This document shows positions 11,159 through 22,242 of a stretch of DNA of 64,000 bases, piece after piece. The DNA is from Sabellastarte sp. h YS-2021 (taxonomy: Eukaryota > Annelida > Polychaeta > Sabellida > Sabellidae), in the NCBI GenBank assembly GCA_964017235.1, contig OZ024935.1:31537596-31601595 (forward strand). Direction: 5' to 3'. Position 1 is the first letter of the stretch; each line of letters starts with the position of its first letter. The notes beneath the pieces are model-generated. The model ran no database searches. It was not told the origin of the DNA and saw nothing but the letters and a program-made list of their open reading frames with translations. Both the position numbers and the translations under genes were made by a program.

Positions 11159-12807
11159 GTCAAAATAAAAGGTACCTAGAATAATAATTGTAAGAAAGCC
11201 AAATATACTCAACAAACTTAAAATCACCTTTTTCATAACAGATATAGTCTATTGTAATGCTTTAAAAGTTATATGGAAAGTGTGCAAGGTTATTATTTTT
11301 GTTTAGTAATATTATCATGTGGAACTTTATTTTTTAACACTGTATTATATAATGACATGATCAAAAATAAAGAAAAAAAGAAAAAAACCCAATGAAATCA
11401 GGTCAAACAATTTGGGATTCTTAACTTTTGCTTAACAATGGTTTATTATAGAAATTGGAAGGAAACATGACTTTTGAATGTTTCATGATAGCTTTCCGAT
11501 TAGTGCTGTGATGCTTTCAAGATGTCTTCTGATAGGTTCCCAAAAAGATTGCAATCGTCAGATTGGGCTACAAATTTTAAAGATTAACTTAAGATGAAAA
11601 ACATAGGTTTAAGATCGCTAAAAGATCAAAAAATGACTTTACAAATGGTAACATAGCTTAACATGTGTTTAATATGTACTCCTGATTGCAGGATCAGATA
11701 AGAACCTGATAAACATCAGGAGCAGTTTAAGATAAATTCAAACAGTTTCTAATTGTTGTACAATGTTCCCAAAGGAATCCTGAATGCATACAACTTTGGA
11801 CATTTTATTTTAAATGTAGCTTTTATAAGCTACAACACCTACTTTGTAACAATATGTTTACCAGAGTAAAAGTTGAAAACTTATTACCCATGAACTCAGA
11901 TAGCCGGGCTATCTGGAACAATGGTCATGGGGAATGCCGGTGTTATGATGCGGGTGCGGGAATATATGCACCTGCTGGCTTGGCCACATGACCTAGGGAA
12001 CCTATCAGATGCTCACATGAGCTCTTCCTCATTTTTGCTGGAACCAAACCCCCCAAGCTAGTGAATTGTCTGGCAAGACTGGGGAGGACCAGTGAGGGTC
12101 TGTACTATTGTTACAATATACAGGTATTGTAAAATAAAATTTCCAATTTATTGCGCTACAGTAGTCCTACATATTGTAACAATATGCTAATACGAGCATA
12201 CTTGGATGGCTAGGTAGACTCACGCTGACTGAAAAGACATAATTCTGGCAAAGAGAGCAGCCATCATAGGTGAGCATCCGGAGACCAGGGTGGAGGAAGA
12301 AGCCTCGATACAGCCAAGGAAACAGGAGCACCTCAAAAAGTGGGGGTGTTCTCCAGCTCTCCTGGGGTTAGCTGTGACACCAAGGGGATAAAAGTACCGT
12401 CTTGGGTCACACCACCAGTGCAGGTGCCCCAAAGCAGTTAAGGGATTTACAACACAAAGTGCACAAAGTACGATGAAAAAGGTGTCTTGGAAACACTGAT
12501 ACAACACAAGAAAATTCTAAAGAAAATAAGGTTGAGAATAGAGAAAAAAATATAACTTAAGTAACATTCTCAAGCAAGTTGAAAAGAAATTGCCCCTGAA
12601 AGCATTATTAAAGAATGTAGGGATTTTGAGATAATGCAGGAAAAAGGAGATAAGGAAATTGAAGCAACAGATAGTTACCTTAAATGGTGAGGAAGCCCCG
12701 CTCTATGGTGTCAGAAGATTCTGACACACCCTGTCTAGTTGGTTCCCAGTGTTATGTCCCCATTTTTCTTTCCCTAGAATTTATTTGAAAGGAGGCACCA
12801 CCTGCTG

Positions 12808-13191
12808 TGAAGGTTTTGTGTAATTTCCAATGGCAGGGTGGCATAATTTAGTCCACGGAAACCCCCTGCAAAAGGTTTTAGATGCCGCATATGCTCTAGA
12901 CGTTATGGTCTTTTACCCCTAGTAAGTCCATACCTGCATTTCCCACCTGGGAGAAGTTAAGTTTTGTAGTGTTTTTAATCTAAGATGAAATATTACTAAA
13001 CTGAATAATCTTGGTATGGCCCAGTTTGTAAGGGATATACAATAGCTGTCTACCCTGAAAGTCCTGACAATCTTGTTTATACTTCAAAGCTTGAATGACC
13101 ACTGGAGAGATGGATTGTGGTTCTTCTTTTGCTAGATGATTCTTGGCCATGAAGGAGGGGGATAATTGAGCTTGATCCCAGTCCCCCGGCA
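12808..13191 (-). pseudogene. DIRS YR C-terminus, array copy 2
   Basis: Near-identical duplicate of the decayed YR fragment at 10775-11158, with the same stops. This shows that decay preceded amplification of the array. Confidence 0.75.
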
Positions 13192-14839
13192 GTCAAAATA
13201 AAAGGTACCTAAAATAATAATTGTAAGAAAGCCAAATATACTCAACAAACTTAAAATCACCTTTCTCATAACAGATATAGTCTATTGTAATGCTTTAAAA
13301 GTTATGTGGAAAGAGTGCAAGATTATTATTTTTGTTTAGTAATATTATCATGTGGAACTTTATTTTTTAACACTGTATTATATAATGACATGATCAAAAA
13401 TAAAGAAAAAAAGAAAAAACCCAATGAAATCAGGTCAAACAATTTGGGATTCTTAACTTTTGCTTAACAATGGTTTATTATAGAAATTGGAAGGAAACAT
13501 GACTTTTGAATGTTTCATGATAGCTTTCCGATTAGTGCTGTGATGCTTTCAAGATGTCTTCTGATAGGTTCCCAAAAAGATTGCAATCGTCAGATTGGAC
13601 TACAAATTTTAAAGATTAACTTAAGATGAAAAACAAAGGTTTAAGATCGCTGAAAGATCAAAAAATGACTTTGCAAATGGTAACATAGCTTAACATGTGT
13701 TTAATATGTACTCCTGATTGCAGGATCAGATAAGAACCTGATAAACATCAAGAGCAGTTTAAGATAAATTCAAACAGTTTCTAATTGTTGTACAATGTTC
13801 CCAAAGGAATCCTGAATGCATACAACTTTGGACATTTTATTTTAAATGTAGCTTTTATAAGCTACAACACCTACTTTGTAACAATATGTTTACCAGAGTA
13901 AAAGTTGAAAACTTATTACCCATGAATTCAGATAGCCGGGCTATCTGGAACAATGGTCATGGGGAATGCCGGTGTTATGATGCAGGTGTGGGAATATATG
14001 CACCTGCTGGCTTGGCCACGTGACCTAGGGAACCTACCAGATGCTCACATGAGCTCTTCCTCATTTTTGCTGGAACCAAACCCCCCAAGCTAGTGAATTG
14101 TCTGGCAAGACTGGGGAGGACCAGTGAGGGTCTGTACTATTGTTACAATATACAGGTATTGTAAAATAAAATTTCCAATTTATTGCGCTACAGTAGTCCT
14201 ACATATTGTAACAATATGCTAATCCCAGCATACTTGGATGGCTAGGTAGACTCACGCTGACTGAAAAGACATAATTCTGGCAAAGAGAGCAACCATCATA
14301 GGTGAGCATCCGGAGACCAAGGTGGAGGAAGAAGCCTCGATACAGCCAAGGAAACAGGAGCACCTCAAAAAGTGAGGGTGTTCTCCAGCTCTCCTGGGGT
14401 TAGCTGTGACACCAAGGGGATAAAAATACCGTCTTGGGTCACACCACCAGTGCAGGTGCCCCAAAGCAGTTAAGGGATTTACAACACAAAGTGCACAAAG
14501 TACGATGAAAAAGGTGTCTTGGAAACACTGATACAACACAAGAAAATTCTAAAGAAAATAAGGTTGAGAATATAGAAAAATATATAACTTAAGTAACATT
14601 CTCAAGCAAGTTGAAAAGAAATTACCCCTGAAAGCATTATTAAAGAATGTAGGGATTTTGAGATAATGCAGGAAAAAGGAGATAAGGAAATTGAAGCAAC
14701 AGATAGTTACCTTAAATGGTGAGGAAGCCCCGCTCTATGGTGTCAGAAAATTCTGACACACCCTGTCTAGTTGGTTCCCAGTGTTATGTCCCCATTTTTC
14801 TTTCCCTAGAATTTATTTGGAAGGAGGCACCACCTGCTG

Positions 14840-15222
14840 TGAAGGTTTTGTGTAATTTCCAATGGCCGGGTGGCATAATTTAGTCCACGGAAACCCCCTG
14901 CAAAAGGTTTTAGATGCCGTATATGCTCTAGACATTATGGTATTTTACCCCTAGTAAGTCCATACCTGCATTTCCCACCTGGGAGAAGTTAAGTTTTGTA
15001 GTGTTTTTAATCTAAGATGAAATATTACTAAACTGAATAACCTTGTACGGCCCAGTTTGTAAGGGATATACAATAGCTGTCTACCCTGAAAGTCCTGACA
15101 GTCTTGTTTATACTTCAAAGCTTGAATGACCACTGGAGAGATGGATTGTGGTTCTTATTTTGCTAGATGATTCTTGGCCATGGAGGAGGGGGATAATTGA
15201 GCTTGATCCCAGTCCCCCGGCA
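14840..15222 (-). pseudogene. DIRS YR C-terminus, array copy 3 (ancestral position)
   Basis: Third copy of the decayed YR fragment. Unlike the other two it continues without a break into the rest of the YR gene (15223-15885), so it is the original locus of the amplified segment. Confidence 0.75.
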
Positions 15223-16060
15223 TAATAATCTGTCGAGAGTCTAGGCGTGAATCTCACTCCTCATCTTCCTGGAGGATAAAGCTAACAGGAAATTACTTTC
15301 CAGGTGAGGTATTTTGAGAGCTGCCTCCTCCTGTGGTACAAAAGGAAGCTGGGTGAGTCTGCACAACACAAGGGGCAAATTCCACTTAGGGGTGGTCCTG
15401 GAGCTCTTGGGTTAATCTCTGTTAAAACAGCAGTTAGTCTGGCATATCAATGTTGGTACTGATGTTTAATCTGGAATTACCAGGACATTTGAAATTGCCG
15501 TTCTGAAGTATTTTATGGTAGAAGAACATCTATTAAGTACATTAAAAATACCAAAAAACTTCTATATGTCACTTATAGATGGATTCCTGAAGTCCACCTG
15601 TTCCTCTGTGCACCATCTTTGGAAGACGATCCATTTTGATGAGTAGAGGCCCTGGCTGACAGTTAATTGTTTTTGCCACCTCAGCAGTGAAGCCACATTC
15701 TTGGAGTGATGAACCAGTAGAGACCATGCATGAAGGTTCAGTGGTGTTGGGTTGGCATGGTAATGGTGGTTCAGTGGTTCTCTGAGTAAAGTGTGTATGG
15801 ATGATAGTTCGTCTTGGTATATCCAGTGACATCTCCACCTGGTCCCAAAACCATGCATTTGCTGGTGATAAGAGTTATCCTGCACATTTCAGATTGGAGT
15901 TTTTGTACAACCTTGGGCAGCAGGGCAGTAGGAGGAAAAGCTTATGCAACCATATTTTCTCACGGGATGTTGAGGGCATCTACCACCCAAGCCTGAGGAT
16001 CTGGAATTGGAGAGACAATTTTCAGGTTGGTTGTGAATAGGTCCACTTGGAGACCCTCCC
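15223..16060 (-). pseudogene. DIRS relic: methyltransferase-like region and YR N-terminus
   Basis: Minus-strand fragments match the intact DIRS element: VDLFTTNLKIVSPIPDPQAW and the following VVDALNIP (against VDLFATHLN and VSPIPDPRAWDIDALNINW) near 16045-15960. These are followed by NPTPLNLHAWSLLVHHSKN, VAEVAKTIN-like residues and SKWIVFQRWCTEEQVDFRNP at 15840-15590 (against NPQHLNLHAWCLGADNSKN and SKWALFEKWCRENSVDFSTP). Near 15270 an Arg-containing SRKMRSEIHA motif remains (SGKRRSEIHAW in the intact copy). The frame is broken repeatedly. The upstream half lies beyond the Ngaro-like insertion, at 23734 and above. Confidence 0.8.
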
Positions 16061-16993
16061 ACATTCCCCCACCCCAAAAGTGATGGTCAAAAGGTCAAAG
16101 TGACCACTGGACAAGAGTACCCATGATTATGAAGACCGATAACTGAGAAGTGTTCTAAGAATTACAATTTCTTTGACCACCTCATGTAGTCACCCCAGCC
16201 CATGACCTTACAGGTGAGGTCAAACAAAAGGTCATGGGGTCAAAGTATCAGCCCAATCACATTATGAATCAACCACAAGCCAACCTAGAGTTACTACCCA
16301 AGCCATCCAGGCAGGTTCATAAGATTTACAAATCTAACCATGTGGCAATAAAGCTACAGAGGCCTTGAGGTCAGATCGCCTCAAGGTGAATGCGAATGAT
16401 GAGACATACATCATATGAATCATGAGGTCAAAGGTAAAGAAGGTCAAAGTTCATCTCTGATGCTATTAAGGAGATGCATTTGAAGACAGGAAGTACCCAA
16501 TTGGGTTTTAAATTTTTATTATTATACAATAACACGATTATACACTCATACACAAGCTATGACTAAAAGTTTCTTTTAAGACACAATATCATTAGAAACA
16601 AGAACATTCTTTAAAACCACAATCATACTCTCCCTCACTAGAAAATTTAATCAGAGAGCTGAAGTAAAATGTACTCATATAATTAACATTTTTTAGATAA
16701 AGCCCTAATATAGTGCCAACCTTCATTATATGAACAATGACTACAACACCATATAATATGAAAATATTTTTTTCTAGAAACCAGGGTTGGCAATCCAAGA
16801 CCCAATTTTAAGTGTGAAACACAGAGAGGTTAACCTCAAGTAGGAAGTTACATTTGGGTGATATCAAAGTAAATAAATGAAGATAAGCTGAAACCCCCCA
16901 GAAATGCCCCAGGGGTAATATCCCCTGAATTTTCTTACTTAGTACATTACTACAATATAGACATGACAATAAAATATGTAAAAATTCACCCAA
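16061..16993 (-). repeat. split direct repeat B2
   Basis: A 933-base repeat forming the 3' end of the element. It looks identical to 17924-18856. It contains several AGGTCA-type half sites in GGTCAAAGG contexts. Confidence 0.9.
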
Positions 16994-17708
16994 TGACTAG
17001 AACCGCAGGGAAAACCCCATAAAACATTTAAAAGAATTGTTATCACACCATAGACGCGACTACGGCTAATAAAGATAGCTAATGACTGTAAGAGGTCACC
17101 AAGTGACCTATAATAATACGGTAGCCATAGAAAAAATTAGGCATATATGCAGGCCATATGTCAATACGTTACAACCAAGAAGTAATATGTACACCAATAA
17201 TAATGTATTCATTTGACACTGGTGAACTGTTTACCAAGTTGCCCACATCAAAAGTTAATATACAGCAAAGTCACAAACTGTGAACTTATAACATAGCCAT
17301 ATAACACAGTTGCATATAGCAACGTGAAGTAATTATAATAAAAAACTAAAAATGCTGCAGCAAAAATTAGATTAACTGGCAGTTCATAGCAGCAATTAAA
17401 AGAATTCTTACTTATTAATGCTCATACAGAATATTTCAGGGTCAAGCCCATAACATATAGTCACGACAACACTGGAGAGAAGCAAACAAAAGTCTCTGAG
17501 AACTTCTGAAGTCGTGGTCAATTCGAGTAGAAGACAACCCTGTGAAGGTCCAATCCGTCGTAAGCTCCAGCTCCGCAGACAAGATCTCCCTCCAGCAGAG
17601 AATGGTACACTGCCACCATCAAGTGGCTCACTACAACTAAAGACATCAGTTAGCACACAGCCTACATATTCATAGAAAAGGGGGGGGAACTAATAACACT
17701 AGGGTGGG
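16994..17708 (-). other. unique spacer between A2 and B2
   Basis: 715 bases found once, between repeat A2 and the terminal B2. It holds an 82-residue minus-strand ORF (17656-17408) with no recognised motif, a C-run near 17686 and otherwise AT-rich DNA. It resembles no part of the element body that I could find. It may be the normal A2-B2 spacer of this lineage or captured sequence. Confidence 0.6.
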
Positions 17709-17923
17709 TGAAAAAACAAATAAATTCTAAAAATTAAAATTCAGGTCTTGTCTTGTCGACTGCCAGTTCAAATCTGGCCATTCTCCCCTTGACCATAGCA
17801 AGGGTCAAACCTGTGACCAATCAGAAACGACCATGTGGCCAGTAACCCATTTATAATATGGGGGTGTTTCAATATATGGGGGTGAAGGAATGATTAAGGT
17901 TGGCACCTAAATGCCAACCCACA
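17709..17923 (-). repeat. split direct repeat A2
   Basis: 215-base internal copy of the left-end repeat at 23519-23733. One substitution was noticed (the G of CTGGCC against A in the other copy). In the sense direction it starts TGTGGGTTGGCATTTAGG. Confidence 0.9.
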
Positions 17924-18856
17924 ACATTCCCCCACCCCAAAAGTGATGGTCAAAAGGTCAAAGTGACCACTGGACAAGAGTACCCATGATTATGAAGACC
18001 GATAACTGAGAAGTGTTCTAAGAATTACAATTTCTTTGACCACCTCATGTAGTCACCCCAGCCCATGACCTTACAGGTGAGGTCAAACAAAAGGTCATGG
18101 GGTCAAAGTATCAGCCCAATCACATTATGAATCAACCACAAGCCAACCTAGAGTTACTACCCAAGCCATCCAGGCAGGTTCATAAGATTTACAAATCTAA
18201 CCATGTGGCAATAAAGCTACAGAGGCCTTGAGGTCAGATCGCCTCAAGGTGAATGCGAATGATGAGACATACATCATATGAATCATGAGGTCAAAGGTAA
18301 AGAAGGTCAAAGTTCATCTCTGATGCTATTAAGGAGATGCATTTGAAGACAGGAAGTACCCAATTGGGTTTTAAATTTTTATTATTATACAATAACACGA
18401 TTATACACTCATACACAAGCTATGACTAAAAGTTTCTTTTAAGACACAATATCATTAGAAACAAGAACATTCTTTAAAACCACAATCATACTCTCCCTCA
18501 CTAGAAAATTTAATCAGAGAGCTGAAGTAAAATGTACTCATATAATTAACATTTTTTAGATAAAGCCCTAATATAGTGCCAACCTTCATTATATGAACAA
18601 TGACTACAACACCATATAATATGAAAATATTTTTTTCTAGAAACCAGGGTTGGCAATCCAAGACCCAATTTTAAGTGTGAAACACAGAGAGGTTAACCTC
18701 AAGTAGGAAGTTACATTTGGGTGATATCAAAGTAAATAAATGAAGATAAGCTGAAACCCCCCAGAAATGCCCCAGGGGTAATATCCCCTGAATTTTCTTA
18801 CTTAGTACATTACTACAATATAGACATGACAATAAAATATGTAAAAATTCACCCAA
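17924..18856 (-). repeat. split direct repeat B1
   Basis: Internal copy of B2, beginning 7 bases after the YR stop codon in the sense direction and ending exactly at A2. Confidence 0.9.
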
Positions 18857-18863
18857 ACACCCA

Positions 18864-19846
18864 TCACTGAGGTAGGTGTAGTCGAAAAGCTTGTAGAAGA
18901 GGGTCAGAAGGAGTTGTGGAGTGTGTATGAATGTAACGCCATACGCAATCGGATTTCCAAGTACCTTGTTTTTTAATTGCATCAATGGGGACCCCATGTT
19001 GGAAGGCCCAAGAGGCCCCAGATTTCCTAAACGTATGAAATGTGATGTGCAAGTGGTCCCAACCCAGCTTGAAAATAATTCGTTTCAAATGTTTTCTGAC
19101 AATAGTATCAGTCAGGGGAAGCCACTGGCCCTGCCTACATATGGAAAATAAAGGATCATTCTCAGAACCTGGGGTCATATGCAACATATGTTTTAGGGCA
19201 GCAACAGGGCATAATCTTGAATCAGGCAACACTGGGATGTGAACACGTGTTACTGTGTCCCTATACTGAAGGGTTTTAGACCATTTGATAATGATGATAG
19301 CCATATCATGGGAAAAAATAATATCAGCCCTAGCCAGGTGTCTGGACACGTCATATGTTTTGAAAGTATGGGGGACCAAGTTAGAGAGTCTCAAAAATGA
19401 GAAAAAGGCCAGCAGATAGAGTGGCCTGAATACTTGTGGGTCCTCTAAAGTTTCAGTGACTTCCAGAATCTGTAATAACATATCATGTGTAAGAACAGAT
19501 ACGTTCTTGATGGCCAAAGGTCTGTTAATTTTTAAGGATTTTATAAACATTTGAATTTTTTCATGCCTGAAGCCAGTAGTGGGGATGTTGTACAATACGC
19601 AATAAGCTCTGATACCAGCTAAATAGTTTGAAATATTTGCAGGGGTAAATTGATTTTGACATAAATATTCCATAAATGCCAGTACTATGTTTGTATCTAC
19701 CTGAGAGGGCAGCAGTCCAACCTCCACCAGGAATGACATGAAGTCTGTGAACATCCTGCTATACGTTTTCCTTGTAGCAGGCCTAAAAGATTGCAGCAAC
19801 CGGGCAAACGCGCTGGTGGTCAGCTGGACTGCTGCAGAAGGAATAT
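18864..19846 (-). CDS. tyrosine recombinase (YR) of Ngaro-like element 2
   Basis: Tyrosine recombinase that would integrate the element's circular DNA. The N-terminal core-binding domain has SFRPATRKTYSRMFTDFMSF, FMEYLCQNQF and NYLAGIRAY. The catalytic domain has Arg in FFSFLRLSN, His-x-x-Arg in FHTFRKSG and the terminal GTWKSDCVWRYIH with the Tyr nucleophile. The frame is open from base 19846, directly after an AG, and has no ATG at its head. The predicted start is supplied by splicing: donor CAG/GTAACT in gag (exon end 23415) joined to 19846 gives MAAKQKHRTA, then D, then IPSAAVQLTTS. This is an inference from matching phases. The gene ends at TAA directly before repeat B1. No defect is visible. 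Confidence 0.88.
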
Positions 19847-19855
19847 CTACAATTA
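19845..19855 (-). promoter_or_regulatory. 3' splice-site-like signal at the RT/YR junction
   Basis: On the minus strand the RT stop TAA (19855-19853) is followed by TTGTAG, and the YR frame resumes with two bases (AT) before codon ATT. This is the same phase as in the plus-strand copies at 5768-5778 and 38323-38338. Confidence 0.5.
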
Positions 19856-22180
19856 CAAGGTAGTATTTAATTCTGTGAGATCTATATGTGTATCAATCCA
19901 AACATAATTAGGAACCTGCTGAGAAAGGGCCTGCCATGAAGCAGCATCAAACTTGAATCTAGATAAAAGGTCAGCTATGACATTATTTTTACCAGGTATA
20001 TGCTCAATATGAATAGAAATGTTATATATCGCAGATATGAGCCATACATTCCTTGCACATAAAGCAAGTATGGGATCTCTGGCCCTACCAGAGGTCAAAA
20101 CCTCAACTACAGCCATGTTGTCACATTTAATGCGTAACTTTTTGCTAGACCATTGCTGGGCCCAGATCTTAAGGGCTACTACTATATTCAACATTTCGAG
20201 ATGTACAATTGAATAATTTTTGAAGTTTTTTGGTATGGGAAGGGCATAACACTGATTGTCAAAAATACCCCCAAAACCTGTTAAACATGCGTCCAAATGC
20301 AGTTCAGCTTGAACTGGCCTGAGGTCATAATAAACTACTCCATTAAATTGGTGTATAAAAGTGCGAAACCAATTTAAATCCTTGCAAAATTCTGCAGTGA
20401 GTTTAGTGGCAGAATCATTGGTGATTGACCTAAGAAATTGAAGCATTCGATTCAAAAAGGTTCTAGCTGGTTTCACACATTTAGAAACATATAATAGGGA
20501 GCCCAGCAAAGATTGTAGCTCTCTTTTAGAGCAAAATTTTTTATTCTGCCACTCAACACACATTCGAGCAATATTTTGTAATTTTTCAGGAGGAACTGAC
20601 ATGGTTCTAGTTCTGGTATCCACTAATATACCCAGGCAGATCATGGAGGTAGTGGGAGCTACTAACTTTTTTGGATTTATGTCCAGACCTAGCTGATGGA
20701 TAAGATCTGTCAAAAATTTGAAAGCAGGTGTAATTTTTGAGGGCGTGCCACAATAGATGATATCATCCACATAATTAAACAGATCAGGGAAACCATGTTT
20801 CCTCATAATATATCTAATACTATCTGTCACTTTTTCAAAGAAAATTGAACCATGCCTATACCCAAATGGGACCGATTGGTTGATATAATACGAGTCAAGC
20901 TTCAAACCTAACAAGTTAATGTCCCCTGGATCAACCTTCAGCTGCCGAAAGGCTCGACTAATGTCAATTTTGCATAACAAGGAACCAGGTCCCAACCGTA
21001 TAACTCTCTGTACAATATCATCAACCGAAGGATAATTCAGTATAAATTCTGTGCCCAGATATTTACTTTTTTGTACTCCAGAGTTAACAGATTGGCCCTT
21101 GGGCCAACTTAAATCGACAATAGTTCGCCTGGTATCTGAATCCGCTTTGTCCCTGGTCATAAAGGGTGACACATGTAAAGGTATGGGCTTATGATCAAAA
21201 GGCCCTAACATGGCCCCATGTTTAAGTTCTTCTTGTATGTAAGTCTGAACATGCGAAGAAAAGTGCCTAGCCGAGGCATGGTTATCTTCAGTAGATACCA
21301 AGACAGTATTTTTGTCAAAATCGAGAGGGAACCCGAATTCCAGTAAGTCCACTAACTGCTGATCCCAATACTCATGTAAATAAAATTTCCATGTATCTAT
21401 GTTCAATTTTGAGACAACTGGAATTCGGGCACCCAGAAAATTTGGGCAGCCAAACTGGCCCACAATCTTATGTAACTGAAGGGAGTCAGATATGTGTTGA
21501 TTTTTTGTCTCTGGGCCTCTATATGTACGTAAGTTCCCCAGAGGAACCACCCCAAAAGATTCGCCCATCTGACTCTTACATGCTACATAATCACGACAAT
21601 TTTTCATTTCCTGGATAACACTAAGGTCCACACGTTTCTTGGCTAGCGCTTTATCAAAATTATCATAATTTTGCAAGTTAACATTCTGAGGCAAGCTACA
21701 GGAATGCCCAGTATCGCCAGATATGGTGTCCACTGCTTGAATATCATGATCATACATATCAAATTCATCTAACAACAAATTTTCCTCCATCAATGGTTCA
21801 AATCTGTTACTACATGTGATAACATTTTGGTTCTGGTGAGTAGTACTGGTTTTACAACCTCTGGCCTTTGAATTTTTAGCATGATGTGAAAGGTTACTAG
21901 ACAGCTGTACATCCTCCTTGAATAACCCAAGAGGCTCACCTTGTATGCTTGCAACCTGAGTACCCACCAGAGGTGCAGCCTGTCCCTGGCCCTTCTGGCC
22001 CAAGTTAGCCCTTACCACATCAGCAAATGACTTGCCAGGTACAACAGGCTTATAGCTGTTGCTTTCGTTGAACCACTGAATCCAGTCCCTTCTGGAAGCT
22101 CGACACTCTGTAACTACATTTTTTCTACAACAAGAACTGTTAAAAACATACCTATGAGAAAATTTTTTATTTTTACACAT
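19853..22180 (-). CDS. reverse transcriptase-RNase H of Ngaro-like element 2
   Basis: A 775-residue polyprotein, fully open. The N-terminal 240 residues are element-specific. The RT domain follows with FGCPNFLGARIPV, MTRDKADSDTRRTIVDLSWP, LLCKIDISRAFRQLKVDP, FGYRHGSIFFE and the catalytic Y-V-D-D at residues 470-473. After the thumb (KKFCSKRELQSLLGSLLYVS) comes RNase H with LHLDACLTGFGGIF, LEMLNIVVALKIW, CDNMAVVEVL and HIEHIPGKNNVIADLLSRF. The family copies element RNA into DNA. The ORF starts at an ATG 62 bases after the gag stop and ends at TAA beside the YR acceptor. No integrase or methyltransferase domain was seen. Confidence 0.92.
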   Translation of the reverse strand: MCKNKKFSHRYVFNSSCCRKNVVTECRASRRDWIQWFNESNSYKPVVPGKSFADVVRANLGQKGQGQAAPLVGTQVASIQGEPLGLFKEDVQLSSNLSHHAKNSKARGCKTSTTHQNQNVITCSNRFEPLMEENLLLDEFDMYDHDIQAVDTISGDTGHSCSLPQNVNLQNYDNFDKALAKKRVDLSVIQEMKNCRDYVACKSQMGESFGVVPLGNLRTYRGPETKNQHISDSLQLHKIVGQFGCPNFLGARIPVVSKLNIDTWKFYLHEYWDQQLVDLLEFGFPLDFDKNTVLVSTEDNHASARHFSSHVQTYIQEELKHGAMLGPFDHKPIPLHVSPFMTRDKADSDTRRTIVDLSWPKGQSVNSGVQKSKYLGTEFILNYPSVDDIVQRVIRLGPGSLLCKIDISRAFRQLKVDPGDINLLGLKLDSYYINQSVPFGYRHGSIFFEKVTDSIRYIMRKHGFPDLFNYVDDIIYCGTPSKITPAFKFLTDLIHQLGLDINPKKLVAPTTSMICLGILVDTRTRTMSVPPEKLQNIARMCVEWQNKKFCSKRELQSLLGSLLYVSKCVKPARTFLNRMLQFLRSITNDSATKLTAEFCKDLNWFRTFIHQFNGVVYYDLRPVQAELHLDACLTGFGGIFDNQCYALPIPKNFKNYSIVHLEMLNIVVALKIWAQQWSSKKLRIKCDNMAVVEVLTSGRARDPILALCARNVWLISAIYNISIHIEHIPGKNNVIADLLSRFKFDAASWQALSQQVPNYVWIDTHIDLTELNTTL

Positions 22181-22242
22181 TTTTTCATCTTTTTTCTGGA
22201 CACAATCAGGCTGTAAGGTAACCTTATCGATTATGCCCAGAG

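Larger units (their letters stand above)
9428..15222. repeat. tandem array, 2.85 copies of a 2.03 kb unit
   Basis: Three head-to-tail copies begin near 9428, 11467 and 13499 with spacing of about 2.03 kb. Divergence looks like only a few percent. The third copy stops at 15222, where the sequence continues into the body of a DIRS relic; copies 1 and 2 instead end with about 300 bases of other DNA (11159-11466 and 13192-13498). Each unit holds, on the minus strand, the YR C-terminus of a DIRS-like element, its 3' region with the internal complementary region, its right terminal repeat and about 330 bases of flank. It is therefore an amplified 3' end of the relic, not a classical satellite. Short ORFs conserved in all three copies (for example 12220-12507) lie in the 3' untranslated part. 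Confidence 0.9.

Noticed and set aside
16592-16798. Identical 68-residue ORFs at 16592 and 18455
   Set aside because: Both lie within the non-coding B1 and B2 repeats; identity follows from repeat identity.
18671-18997. 108-residue minus-strand ORF overlapping the YR end and B1
   Set aside because: Different frame from YR and extending into the repeat; a shadow ORF.
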